64,000 nucleotides of DNA, taken from assembly GCA_039111635.1 (NCBI GenBank), contig JBCAQO010000002.1:1-64000 (forward strand). Direction: 5' to 3'. This DNA comes from Heterobasidion occidentale (taxonomy: Eukaryota; Basidiomycota; Agaricomycetes; Russulales; Bondarzewiaceae). The position numbers and the translations under genes are program-made. The notes under the pieces were generated by a model that did not search any database, was not told where the DNA came from, and saw only the letters and a list, made by a program, of their open reading frames with translations. Below are positions 53,151 through 64,000 of this stretch, one piece after another (position 1 is the first letter of the stretch; every line of letters begins with the position of its first letter).

Positions 53151-54194
53151 ATGTCCGACCACTCCTCTCTTGATTACTCCCCAGGACGCGCTATGCTCAT
53201 CTATGAAGGAACTACCTCTTCACCATCAAGGAATCCCTCACCAGACATCATTTTGGCCGTGGCCAACCCCAACACTGGACGACCTAGCCAAGGCAGCCAC
53301 CCAGCGTCTTCAGAGGGAGTTTCCATACCAGTCTCCACCCGTCTCCCCACGCTCACCACCGAAGATCGAGCGGAACTACGAGCCTCATCTCGGATTGAGG
53401 GAACTCATGACGAGCACGATGAGAGACGTCAAGAAGAAGGAAGACCCACTCCGCCAACGCCTCCGCGACCGACGACAACGTTGGCTCAAGGAAACGCAAG
53501 ACCGGAGACGAGAAGTAGCAGAGGACAAGGAAAGCATGCAAATTTGGCAACGTCTACAATTGCTGAGGCAGGTATACGCGAATCAGCAGCAACTAGTGCA
53601 TCGGCTGCCAGGACCAGAGGACCCCCTGTCGGTGGTGGAGATCTGCACCCCCGAGAACTGGAAGGATTAGGGGATGCGCTGCTCCAGCGCACCACAATCT
53701 TGGCGGGCAATCAGGGAGCGAGAACAGTGACGTTCCCAGGCGCCTCGCAGACGCAAGCGACCAGGCCAGGCTTTTGGCTTATGCCGACGATCATCGAGCG
53801 GCCTCATGGTATGCCAGAGGAAAGAATGGGGCGTACGCCCTACTCATCCATCCCGACAAATTCTCCTCCTTTATCAACCTGGAGCTCTTACCTGCCCTCA
53901 TCTCGAGCGCAGATCCAGTATTCTCTCCTCACCCCCAGCCCGTTCGGATTGACCCGTTCCGCGTCCAGCCAGAGAATGATGAAGCCAGCAGGACCGTGCC
54001 AACGCCAATCAGTCGAGACACAGCTGTCCAGACAGAATATGTCTGGACCACGGTACAATGACAGGCACGACGAGATCGAGAGGCCTTTCCTTCCGTATCG
54101 ACAGGACAATCCACCGGGCAGGACGCCGGAGGCAGCAATGAGGAGCACCCTCCAAGGTACAGGAGGAACGAGAGACGAGGGAACCCAAGGATAA
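53151..54194 (+). CDS. E5 ORF3, intronless (spliced-form) frame, 347 aa
   Basis: A single frame joins the MSDHSS N-terminal part to the TVTFPG C-terminal part, exactly as splicing of the E0/E1/E2 intron would. The junction CTTGGCG-GGCAATC is at about 53706. It ends at a TAA (CAA in E1), short of the conserved helix LEELDQEICRL, which remains downstream in frame. The coiled-coil frame (53086-53670) is also open. The other 3' frame is open at 53774-54061. Confidence 0.6.
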   Translation: MSDHSSLDYSPGRAMLIYEGTTSSPSRNPSPDIILAVANPNTGRPSQGSHPASSEGVSIPVSTRLPTLTTEDRAELRASSRIEGTHDEHDERRQEEGRPTPPTPPRPTTTLAQGNARPETRSSRGQGKHANLATSTIAEAGIRESAATSASAARTRGPPVGGGDLHPRELEGLGDALLQRTTILAGNQGARTVTFPGASQTQATRPGFWLMPTIIERPHGMPEERMGRTPYSSIPTNSPPLSTWSSYLPSSRAQIQYSLLTPSPFGLTRSASSQRMMKPAGPCQRQSVETQLSRQNMSGPRYNDRHDEIERPFLPYRQDNPPGRTPEAAMRSTLQGTGGTRDEGTQG

Positions 54195-54369
54195 GAGTGG
54201 CACCCAAACCCGGCCGAGACAGTCTTAGAAGAACTCGACCAAGAGATTTGCCGGCTCCAAACCGTCCTCGAGATAATTGAACTGAGGGAACGCATCCTCA
54301 CTTTGGCAGACGAACTCAAGTCTGCCAGCGACCAGCTCAGTGAACTGCTGCCTGGACTCGAGCTGAATT

Positions 54370-56957
54370 AGACGCATGGAATGAGGTCAATAATGGGAAT
54401 TACGACAACACCGACCCATATTACCAACCCGACGAGGGATACGGAGATTTCGGGGACATCGGCGGAGGATATTAGACAAGGGAGTTAAGAAACCCCTTGT
54501 CTCAGAAGGTGATGGAAAGGAAAGGACCCTCTGCACCACAGGTACCGGTTTCACGCACAGGACACCGAACGGACGTCCTGCATGACGTTAAACTATGAAA
54601 AGATAAGAAGCCAGGGGAAGTACCTGACTAATTATGTTTATTCTTTCGAGCTCCCCAAGACAAGACGGAGCAATGTTAACACTCTCACTGTCAAGAGGTA
54701 TTCTGACAGGCGAATTGGGCGTCCTGCTTGGATCCCCAGTTTTACAGGACCCTTTCCACATTAGGAGGTCCTTTTAAAGGAAGTACTGGATCGACATGGG
54801 CGCAGATGCCAACTGCGAAACCAAAGGGGGCACCAATGGGAGGACTGTTCACCCTCGCCATCAAGCGGATCACTGGAGGGTTCCTTCCCCCTGCCAGCAA
54901 ATATTGGCCCATAAGGATCAATACTTCAAGGAAGAAGAAGAGTGCCACTGGCGCAGAAGCCAACTGCAAAATCAAATGGGGCACTGATGAGAGGACTCCT
55001 CACCCTCTCAATCAAGCGTATCACTGGAGGGTTTCGATCGCCCTGCCAGAAAATACAGGCCAAGGCCGACACCTTCTTCATTACATCTGCAACGATGTAA
55101 AACTACAAAAGGCTTGGTCCGCAATGACTATAAACTAGTTACCGTCCGGAACGACGTTAAAGCTACCAAGGACCATCGGAGCGTGGTTGCATTCTGGCAG
55201 ATGGTGGAAGGGAGGGCCTCCACCATTGCGGAACCCTGCCGACTAGGTCAAGGTGCTTCCATATTCCATACACCTTACCATAAAAGAATATGGGGTCGAC
55301 ACGGTTCAATTCCGTGCGAGGGGTTTGGGGACATGGAGCAGGTTGTCAGCCATCCGACAGGACCACAACTACTCTATGGAGCACCCATTCTACCCTTGAA
55401 GTCAGAAGCAAGGATTCCGCTTCAAGGGCCAGTCAAGAGGCAACTGGGATTGTGCCTCAGGTTTTGGACGTCCTCCATGACGGTAAACTGGGATTGCCCT
55501 TTCCTTTACAGGGCCAACGTCCGCAAAGACGTTAAACTACCGCTCCTTTCAGCATAGGAGATGTCGATCGACATCATTGGTGACCCGCGATGTTGATCTA
55601 GTCCGCAATGACGATAAACTAATTACTCCTTCAAGTATAGGAGATGTGGTTGATGGCTACGACCTTAGCCACCAACTAGTCCGAAATGACCTTAAACTAC
55701 CCTCACCCCGGAGGATTAAATCTATCGAGGCTTGGGAGGTTCAAGCCAGGCGATAGCGGACGTCCGCAATGACTATAAACTAGTTGCCGTCCTTCATGAT
55801 GATAAACTGAGCTGCCCTTCATTCACAGGGCCATGTGAGTTGTGTCAAAATAGGCTCCAATGTCTATTCTGGCAACTCTATAAGTTATCCGGTTTGATGT
55901 AGTATAAACCGTCACCATCCTTCCTCAATGGGAACCCTGTCAAGACGGCTGCACTTGGTCTAGGGCTCTATGCGCATCACCGATGAATGTTCCGGCGCGC
56001 AGAAAAGGTCTTCCATCTTGTTTACAGGTACTCCTACGTTGGAAGATAGATAGGTCCGCGACGACCTTGTCGTAAACTAGCAGGGCAGTCCGCAACGACT
56101 TATGTCTAAACTAGCCTCAGTCCGTGAAGACTTAAGGATAAACTAGAGGACGTCCACAAAGATGCAAAACTACGGACGTCCGGCACGACGTTAAACTACC
56201 AGGACATACCTTACGCTGACCCCAAATAATTACCGTCAAGGTGGATACCATGGTTTACTCAAGAAACCATGGGGTTCAAAGTCTATTCTTCAAAATCCTT
56301 ACCTTGTGTTCAATACGCAGAGCGCGGCTGCATGCTTGCTCCCATGTGACAAACAAACTCTGGACAAACACCAATCTCTAACCAGGACGGGCCGCTGTAT
56401 GGGGCTGACAGAGTTAGGGATCTTCAAAGGGGTCTTGCCGGACTCAAAACAAGTCAGGAGCTGTCTACTCTTGATAGGTTGGTGGGCCTAAGCCTTAGTA
56501 AAGCGATCAACCCACACACCTGGAGTCCCCCTCGATACCGGAGATCACGGAGACGAAGATCTATCCTGGAAACACTGAAGCATGACCTTCGGCATTCTGA
56601 AGAAGAACGATACACACCCATCCACAGACGAGTTTCTAACTCATCTATAAATCATTCGCACCAGCACTTTCTTTGACCATGAGCAGGGAGTCCTGCTTCG
56701 AGGGGTTGCTCTTTGACTCAAGGAACTGCCTCGCATCAAAACGTACCGATGAAGGAAAACATCAGGAGAAGACGCAATATTGTGGCGATATTGCTGATAT
56801 CCGTATCAAACAGCTCGACGGAGATGGAAAACTCCTAGGCATTGTAAACGACATAGGTCGGTCTTTGCCCCAGAAAACGAAGTCATACCAGAAGTCGCAT
56901 TGCTGGTGGAAAAATGATGAGGCTTGCGGAGGCGAGTAGTCCCCTCAGGAGTTGGGA
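54370..56957 (+). repeat. E5 3' structured region (variant 2)
   Basis: Same layout as E1 26305-28686, including the variant block with two GCGCAGATGCCAACTGC-like repeats at about 54798-54965. T-arm-like hairpin at about 55301-55317 and 147-codon sense ORF (55114-55557). Motifs GTCCGCAATGAC...AAACTA recur throughout. The polypurine tract is at 56958-56973. Confidence 0.7.
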
Positions 56958-56973
56958 CCTAGAAAGGGGGTAA

Positions 56974-57607
56974 TGTTATGACTTGACCGATTGGAGCCCG
57001 TTGGAGCTGGTCTATCCGATGGTTCAAGCATCACATGCTAGGCAGCTCCACTATGGAGCGTACACCAAGGTATTCGGCATGTCCTTATGATCCGACTGCA
57101 CCAATGGTTCTTCAAGACATCGGTAGAGGATATATGGGAAGGGTCATGGGTACATGGATTGATAAGACAGGCATTCACATGCCATGGGCTTAGGGCTTAT
57201 GGGTAAACACCTCGTCGCACCAGGATGGATAGGTGCGACTAGAGAAGTACAAGAGTAGGCACCGGCTGAGAGAGACGGCGACCACAGCTCTCCTGGGATG
57301 GGTACCCGGAGAAGCATACGGACTCTTACCCTAGACCCTATACAGTATATAAGGCCCATAGAATAGGCTGAGGATCTTCAGTCTATTCTCCTTGTTCCTA
57401 CACAGTCTTCCTACTGTGTACCCTCGTTCTTTCTGTATCTTCACATACAGAACCTACGTTCCCTACCGTCTTCCTACGGTAGAATCAACATTGTTTCTTG
57501 CCATATCATTGTCTGATATAGTTGAGACCGCCCCCACCACTCAGTCCATCGTGCGACCTAGGGAAAAACCTGTTACTCTTGGGTTATCAAACAAGCAGTT
57601 CGTAACA
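56974..57607 (+). repeat. E5 3' LTR
   Basis: 634 bp; modules ACACAGTCTTCCTACTGTGT, TCTGTATCTTCACATACAGA, CTACCGTCTTCCTACGGTAG: a different set and order from the 5' LTR. Confidence 0.93.
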
Positions 57608-57925
57608 GTACTCATCTTCGCTGGCTGGGCGAAGGTTGGAGTAATGGGGTATGATCCTGACGGAGATGGGGAACATAACCTATCCGTCCCTTTTGAGTCG
57701 GTATCGGTATAGGGGTTGATGGAGTAGCGGTCTGAACAAACTGTCGGTGATTTGGTTAAGCGCACTGCTAATGACCTCGGGTGGTTCTGCTACAAGGGTG
57801 ATGGAGAGGGTATGTGTTCGGCGTAAATCACCTTCGTGTAGTTGGAAGGTGATGACACCAATGATTTCGGTATTCAGGGAGGGTAGTCTGTCCAGAGTGA
57901 GGCAGGGGCAGGTGAGCTCGTTCAA
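57608..57925. other. Host DNA, unresolved, possible minus-strand exon
   Basis: A minus-strand frame (57925-57680, 81 codons, start MNELTCPCLTLDRLPSL) looks coding-like, with regular codon use. It has no recognised domain. It could be the end of a gene cut by the retroelement junction at 57607. Confidence 0.3.
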
Positions 57926-58802
57926 GTGTTAAGACCTGGTCTTTGCACGTGATGTGCCAGGAGGCTCTGTTAGGTCGGAGACCTATCACGTGCACCAATG
58001 CACGAAGGAGTCCCTAGGCTAAACCTCTTCTGGTTCAAGGAGTCATAGACTCCAGCGGATAAAGACGATGGAGCGCCTTTGAGCTCTTTTGAGGAATGCG
58101 GGGTTGCTGTCTGCTTTGTCCTCAAAGAGATGGAGGAGATGTGTCTCGAGATCTTCTCTGTAGAGAGAAGAAACTGGATGCTCTTCTCCTGTCCAACAGA
58201 TGACACGAGGAGGTGTCCAACTGAGAACGCGGAAGGTGGCGAGACCTTGGTAGTAGCGGATGAGTAGAGGGAGGGATGAGAAGGGAGACGAGTCTAGCGC
58301 TTTGTCAGACCGTGCAAAGAGTTTCTCAGATCTGACAGAGATCACAAAGTGTGGGCTAGGAAGGTAGCCAGACACTGGGTGCAGTGCAGAGATCAAGTGT
58401 ATTACAGGTGAACGAGCTGAGCTTCTTAGAAGCTCATCTCGGCTAATTATACAAAGAAGTATCTAGGGCAGGATCAGGATCTGGTCTGTGCGCTTCTCAG
58501 GTACCAAAGTCAACGATCGAGATCCGTAAGCTAGAATGCATCATCAACCTGCAATGTAACTAAATATAGTAACTGGATCACTAAGTGTCTGTCCACATCT
58601 TTGATCGATCAGGAACCAGGAACTGGGGTCAGGAACCAATGTCTATCCACATCAAGAAATAGGAACCAGAAGTCAGTGTTCATGCATCAGCATGTAAATG
58701 GTAATGAGTCATGGAAAACAGTCTGGGTCCACATACTGTCCGAAGCACTTGACCAGCCCATCCACTCACGTGCAAAGCACGTGTTAGGACGCGGTCCTAA
58801 CA
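57926..58802 (+). repeat. Possible LTR or inverted-repeat element, different family
   Basis: Starts TGTTAAGACC and ends GGTCCTAACA, imperfectly inverted, with CACGTG-containing palindromes just inside each end. Size fits an LTR. The flanks TCAAG and GGCTC do not match. Part of its interior (GGTGAACGAGCTG ... AGGGCA) recurs in altered form at about 59230-59330. No ORF. Confidence 0.35.
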
Positions 58803-60117
58803 GGCTCCTGAGTCACTGAGGGACGTGCCAAATCCAAGTGCATCCGATGAAAGCACCAGCGGCTAACTGTGTGCATAATTCGGGGTGCACAAGGGATTCG
58901 TGATGGTATCGCGTCTCCAAGAAGGCACAAAGGTTTTCCCACAAGTGTGAGGGTACAACCTGATGCGGACCTGGGTGACAGTAGATATGCTGCCCACTAA
59001 TGTCAAGATAGAATACTGCTAGTCCTGTGTAGAATGTAGCCAGTGTTGAGATGACGACTGAGTGGTTGAGGATGACAATAGAGAGAAGCGCAGGGCAAGT
59101 TAAACCGATGCTTAAGCAGATGTTCTATTGACAATCAAAGGTCTGGCCTATTGGCAAAGACTATGATGTAGCAGAGGTATGGCTAGTACCAAAGGTCAAG
59201 GGTAAGAACAGGTGGGGGAGTAACAAAGGTGAACGAGCTGGCGAGACAGGTCTCTGGCTCATTCTATATATACGCAATCCGCTTTAGGGCAAGATCTACA
59301 GAAGGTCTGTGCTTAAGGCACCGAGGTAAATAGAAGTAAATGATCAACGAACAAAGTGATGTAATCTATGATGCAATCAGAGAAGCATAATGCAATCAAT
59401 GATGTCAGCATCTGGAAAATGCTCCTCCTATATTATGGCCTAATTAAGTCTAATTACTTGAGGCATATCAGATTTTAGCATTAGAGATTGTTTGCTAACC
59501 CCCCCTTTATTTTATGATAAATTAGATACAAATTCTAGAAATGAGGACTTATTAGAGAATTGTTACATGCATAAGGCACATCCCATAATAGATAATTCCT
59601 GATCATCAAGGCAACTTTTTGTTTTATTTGGCTGTTTTACTGCTAATTAACACATTCCATGAACATTCATAAGCATTAACTGATCCATAAAAAAACATGT
59701 CATTAGAGGTAATTATTGACTATTATAGCAACTATAATATATTCTATGAACATTCATGAGCATTAATTGATCCATTGTATTAGCATCAATGAACATTAAC
59801 CAATATGATTTATTAGTATCAATGAGTATTGATTATGTACATGAAAGATTATGAAAAGGCTTTGAGATAGGAAGATTAGAGCTAATATCTTCTCATTAGC
59901 AACAGTTATTGCAACAAGTCCTCCGAGATGCATTAGCATACATACCTGTGTAATGTCATGGAGGGTGATGTTAATGGTAAGAGCAAGAAGAGGGGTAGGG
60001 CTGATGGGTGTAGAGGAATGGGAGGCTTGCAGTCGGCACATGCAGAAGGCTTGGGCATTCGGAGGTGGCAGTCAGGGCACAGCTGTCCAGGCTCCTTGTC
60101 TCGGAAGGGAGGTGAGA
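58803..60117. other. Intergenic DNA, partly AT-rich
   Basis: 58803-59400 shows a TATATATACGC box near 59263 and the LTR-like similarity noted above. 59400-59930 is strongly AT-rich with recurring ATGAACATTCATGAGCATTAA-type short repeats (core GAACATT). No gene seen. Confidence 0.5.
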
Positions 60118-63100
60118 TCAGCACACAGTAGGCCGACAACCATCCAATCTTGGCCACCGGACCCGCCGCAGCCAACAGCAGCATGACCACGAACACACCG
60201 CGCCGCTTGAGGCCCGGATGTACAGGTCGTACACGCTTCGCTCGATCCTGCCCACCGCCCGCTTCTCCTCCTCGACAAGCTTCCGCGGCGCCTTCCTGTC
60301 CGCCTTGGCCTCGGCACTCACCGACGTGACGGCCGTTGAGCTCTTCTCCAAAGTGGGCTCGCTGCCAGCCGCATCCTCTGCGTGCGTGCGCGCCTCCTCG
60401 TCGAGGACCTTCAGGTCCGCCTCGATCGTCTCCGGCCCCTCCTGCTCCGCATCGGCGTCAGAACCCGCGGCACCAGACTGCACAAGCCCAGACAGGACGT
60501 CCGACGCCTGGAACGCCTCGCGCGCGCCCTGGAAGAGCACGCGCCCGTTATCGAGCACGACGACGTAGTCCGCGCCCGGCGTGCACAGTTGGACAACGAT
60601 GCAACAGGAGAACGACGGTCCGCCCGCGCATAAGGTCGCCCTTGGGGCACTCGTAGTAGAGGTGGTGCGCCGTGTGCGCACTAACTATACGAGCGCTCAG
60701 CATCTGATACAATACCGAGATAAAAGACAAGCCGCGGGGGTGCTCACCGGCAGTGAGGACGTCGTCCAAAAGTAAGATGGATGTACACCACGCGCGCGAG
60801 CGACACTGTGAATCGTTACTTAGCGTGGATAAGCACCCGCCCGGCGCGAAACGAGCGCACCTCACGCCTTCTAACCTCTAGACAAGTTCACCTGCAGACC
60901 GAAAACGGTATCAACAAACCGGCTGCCGCTGCGGGGATCAAAGCCGTGCACGTACTCCGCGCTCCCCGATCTCCGACTCGTCTCCGTCCTCCAGATGATT
61001 GAGCAGCGCATACACCTGTCAAGCACCACGGTTGAACATCGCAATCTCGCCGCGCATTCCAACAAATCAGGCCGCCGGAGCCATCCGCTCATCTCAAGTG
61101 TCTTTTGATACCGCCGCTCATCCAGCGACAAATTGAACAAATTGTGGTGCCATCCCGCACGTTTGTCGCGATAAATCAACACCCCGCGGAGCATCACGAA
61201 AGGCACTGCCCTGCTCACCTTTGATAGACGCGTTCCGGAGCCAAGCCATCTTCCACCGCATCGAAAAAAGGTAAGACAATGTCGGACGCCGCGTTCGCGC
61301 GCACACACGCACCTGCAAAACATACGCGCACACGCGCTCGACGACCCACTCCTCATCCAACGAAGACTCCTTTGCGAGCGTGGCGACCGCATCCGGCGGC
61401 GTCCGCGAGCACGACACTTGCCCCGTCAACAATCCGCCTCGCCCAACAGCGCTACACACACACCGACCACCGATCAAATGGCGCTTCGGTACACACACGA
61501 CAGGCGCGCACTCACCGAGCAGCAGCAACGTCTTCCCGCTCCCGAGCTATCCGCACAACGAGCGACGGCCTGTCCCGCGGGAACGCGAGGTTCAGATCAA
61601 CGGGCACGACCTTGTTCCGCGGCCTCCGCCCCACGCTCGCCCCACGCGCGCGGTCCTGCGGCCACGTCACCGTCGCACCCTGGAACGCAACGGGCACGGG
61701 CGTGCCGCCGAGCGGTGGAACGGGCGCCACCTCGGCGCCGTGCAAGTACTTCTTGATGCGCCGCAGGGAGAAGAGGCTCTGTGCGCCGGGATCAGGGTCG
61801 GAATGGAAATCGGGATCGGGATTAGGTCGGAAGGGGCGGACGGGCGAACAGTACCTGGAGCATGTTGATGAGCGCCTCTGGGAGCGCGTTGAGCGCGAAC
61901 TTCACCTCGGAGTACACTGGCGAACCACCCGGTCAGCGTCGCCTAGAACCAACCGCAAGCCGTCCATCACTTGCCTGCTATCTAGAAGATAAATAAAAGG
62001 CTTAATATCGCGAGTGGACACACGTACCGAGGTGATCGCGATCGAGGGGGTCAGCACCTGCTGGCGCACGACCGCGAAGTGGTTAACTACCAGCGTGACC
62101 ACGATGAGCAACGCGTTCCTGTTCCCGATGACCCACGATCAGCCCTATCCCAACTGCCAGCCCCAAGAGAAGGACCCACCAAATCGTGTTCCACAGCATC
62201 ATTGATCGCACACGCTGAGGGGCACGTCAGTGTCAGCCTGGCGAAGCGGCGGGAGAGATGCACGCGAACTCACCTCGATGGTGTAGTTGAGCTTCCGATA
62301 CTTGAGTGCCTTTTCGCGGATCTTGAGGACGGTCGCCTCAAAGCTACCCTCCCACACCATATACTGTTGACTCAGACCCGGTGTGTGCAAACATCAGCTC
62401 CGCAACGCAGAGCCGGCGAGACAACGACGGACTTTAAGCATCCCAATAGCCCCTAGTGTCTACAAAAACCCCACACCCCCACGACATCGGATCATCACGT
62501 CGCCCAGCATTATCATCATCGAGACAACGCCGCACACATCTACCTGGTTCATCAGGCTCAGGCACTCGTCGCGCGCCTTCATCAGGCTGTCCTGCGGGCC
62601 GACGACGACCTTGCCCGCAAAGCGGTCCAGCGGCAGGACCATGCACATCGCCGTGAGCCCGAAGAAGGACGACGCGCCGAGCGGCTTGTACAGAAACACG
62701 GTCCCGATCGCCATGACGATCGGCGAGTCTGCGCGCGCGGTATCACAGGAGGACGGCCACCGAATGAAAGAACCGATGACGGAACGTGAGCGGCGCGTGA
62801 ATGAGGGAAACAGGGCCGTCGAGCACGCACCGGCGAGCGTGAACAAATGCCACGCAAAATCGCTCACATGATCCACGTCAGTCGTCAAGAGCATCATAAT
62901 CTGCGCCTTGCTCAAAAAGTCGCCCTCCTCCTCGTCCTTCTTCTCCGCGTCCGTGCCCTCTCCCGCCGCCGCGGCAGTGTCCTTCTTGGACACGTCCTCG
63001 CCAGCACCAACGGACGACGTTGACGTCCTTGCGCATGAGCGTCTTGGCGAAGAGGATCGATCCTTCGAGACTTCTGACAGGTTTCTTGACAGAAGATTTC

Positions 63101-63460
63101 GCAGGCTTCTTTGAGGGAGATGTGGGAGACGAAGGAGTCGCCTTGGGCCGCACCTGGATCGTCGTCGTTGAGATCGACCACAGCTGGCCCGTAACTGTCC
63201 ACCCCTCGCGCGCGATCAGCACTGCGAAACACAAGCCCACAAAAAAAGAAAAGCAACAAAAAAAGAGGTATACTCACGCAGATGCCCGACCGGAGTCGAC
63301 GCGAACAAACCAATCACATAGAGCCTCCCCCACGCGCGGCAGCTCCTCTCGGGTTTAGACTCGAGGTACGCCACGAGCTCCCTCCGAAAAACGGCGGCGC
63401 GTAGTACACCTTCACGCCCGAGCTCGCGAGCGCCATCTGCATCGCAAACGCGCGTTGAGA
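60118..63460 (-). pseudogene. ABCC-type ABC transporter, decayed half
   Basis: In minus order: PERSCRAWGRLYVIGLFAS, TGQLWSISTTTIQVR, EGDFLSKAQIMMLLTTDVD and FAGKVVVGPQDSLMKARDE (transmembrane domain 1, MRP family style), TIEV, VVRQQVLTPSIA, then nucleotide-binding domain 1: Walker A (LGSGKTLLLL) near 61530, WLRNASIK, a signature reduced to VNLSRG-stop-KA near 60875, Walker B (ILLLDDVL) near 60760, VVVLDNGRVLFQG, and the linker EEEKRAVGRIERS. Introns such as 62733-62838 are visible. Breaks: frameshift plus TAG just before Walker A, stop in the signature, frameshifts at 63390, 62130, 60770, 60600 and 60190. The N-terminus and the whole second half are absent. Single-base indels in this GC-rich stretch could partly be sequence errors. 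Confidence 0.7.
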
Positions 63461-63499
63461 CGCAGTAGGCGGTAGATGAGCCACGATAACGTAACGAAA

Positions 63500-63732
63500 C
63501 ATCAAACATACACAGATCAAGCGAAAATGGAAAGAGGGAAGGAGGGAGAAGCTCTGCGCGAGAGACAGACGACGGGTAGATCAAGGGAAACAGATGAGAC
63601 ACCAAAAAAGGGGGGGAAAAGAAAGTGGAAAATAAACTGAAAATGGAAAGAACGCGCAGAGGAGGGAAGAAAGAGGAAGAAAGAGGAAGAAAGAGGAATG
63701 GAGAAAGAATAGAAAGAACGTAATCGATCTAA
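63500..63732. other. Low-complexity purine-rich spacer
   Basis: GAAAGAGGAAGAAAGAGGAA-type runs (63600-63715) between the two pseudogenes. Nothing coding. Confidence 0.6.
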
Positions 63733-63998
63733 ACAACGAAACAAAGTTGCTCGAGAATATGTCGTCCCGGCACCCTCTGCGCCTCGTCCAACAGCTCTCC
63801 GCTCCACCACACGACCTCGGGTGTCGCGGCCACCGCGATATCGCCCGCCTGGGAGTCAAACTCCTCCGGTATCGTCGCTGTATAATCATACAGCGCTTCA
63901 CTGCGCAAACACAACCGACGGCGATCAGCGATCAGCACATCAAAAAAAGGAGGATAGAGAGCGTAGCCTGCCCACCGTAAAACGGAACCCCTCGCCCA
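63733..63998 (-). pseudogene. SH3-domain protein, 3' end, frameshifted
   Basis: Minus strand. A short exon (about 63998-63977) and an intron (63976-63927, GTGGGC...GCGCAG) precede an SH3 domain: ALYDYTATIPEEFD, GDI, WWSGELL, PGRH and, in another frame, SSNFVSL. Three small lesions are visible: one base missing before ALYDY, one residue missing after GDI with VV for the usual DG, and one base missing before SSNFV. The upstream part is outside the window. SH3 domains bind proline-rich peptides. Confidence 0.55.
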
Positions 63999-64000
63999 TC

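Larger units (their letters stand above)
46874..57607 (+). mobile_element. E5: chromovirus, full length, recombinant ends, intronless ORF3
   Basis: Plus orientation, 5' LTR 46874-47508 and 3' LTR 56974-57607. Flanks TGCAC and GTACT differ and the LTR hairpin sets differ, and the right flank is host DNA, not E4. The 3' LTR is therefore likely a crossover product between E5 and another insertion. All ORFs are broken; RNase H has lost about 50 bp. Confidence 0.9.

Noticed and set aside
58043..58396. Minus-strand ORF of 117 codons (and 57970-58206) in the right host region
   Set aside because: No recognisable domain, overlapping frames, inside the LTR-like segment; probably chance.
57926..58802. 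Confident solo LTR of another family
   Set aside because: Ends look LTR-like but no target duplication, primer site or polypurine tract was found; kept as low confidence.

Overview
This is eukaryotic DNA from a filamentous fungus, most likely an Agaricomycete (mushroom-forming basidiomycete). The evidence is the host genes: short 49-107 bp GT-AG introns, a JmjC dioxygenase-like gene, a ParB/sulfiredoxin-fold protein, and relics of an ABCC transporter and an SH3 protein of a type I associate with basidiomycetes. About 50 of the 64 kb is a nest of one family of large (about 10.8 kb) Ty3/gypsy LTR retrotransposons of the chromovirus group (integrase with a C-terminal chromodomain).

Layout. 1-2933: two convergent host genes separated by a palindromic 80-bp repeat. 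2997-13795: element E0 (minus). 13796-18117: host DNA with a second palindromic array, a multi-exon JmjC gene (about 14372-17372, plus) and a 38-bp minisatellite. 18118-40411: element E1 (plus), carrying a nested solo LTR in gag (19239-19871, duplication AGTAT) and a complete recent insertion E2 (minus, 28687-39517, duplication GTAGG). 40412-42835: fragment E3 (minus). 42836-46873: fragment E4 (plus), inserted into E3. 46874-57607: element E5 (plus), inserted into E4. 57608-60100: host DNA with LTR-like and AT-rich sequence. 60118-64000: decayed ABCC transporter and SH3 pseudogenes (minus).

Each element is built as LTR - self-complementary primer site - gag - pol (protease, RT, RNase H, integrase, chromodomain; a separate ORF in another frame) - internal TATA box - ORF3 - about 2.5 kb of structured, repeat-rich 3' sequence - polypurine tract - LTR. 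No copy has all its reading frames intact.

The features that look least described are these. (1) The predicted 5' end of the transcript is complementary to the primer site, implying Tf1/sushi-type self-priming. (2) The transcribed start of the LTR carries a chain of small hairpins with a constant loop and different stems, shuffled between copies. (3) ORF3 has a 55-bp intron that is precisely absent from two copies; splicing switches between two overlapping frames. (4) ORF3 has its own TATA box. (5) A second frame overlaps the 3' end of gag. (6) The 3' region is a chain of about 15 degenerate 20-bp motifs alternating with hairpins, with a tRNA T-arm-like element. Coordinates of LTRs, primer sites and introns were counted from the sequence; divergence statements are by eye.
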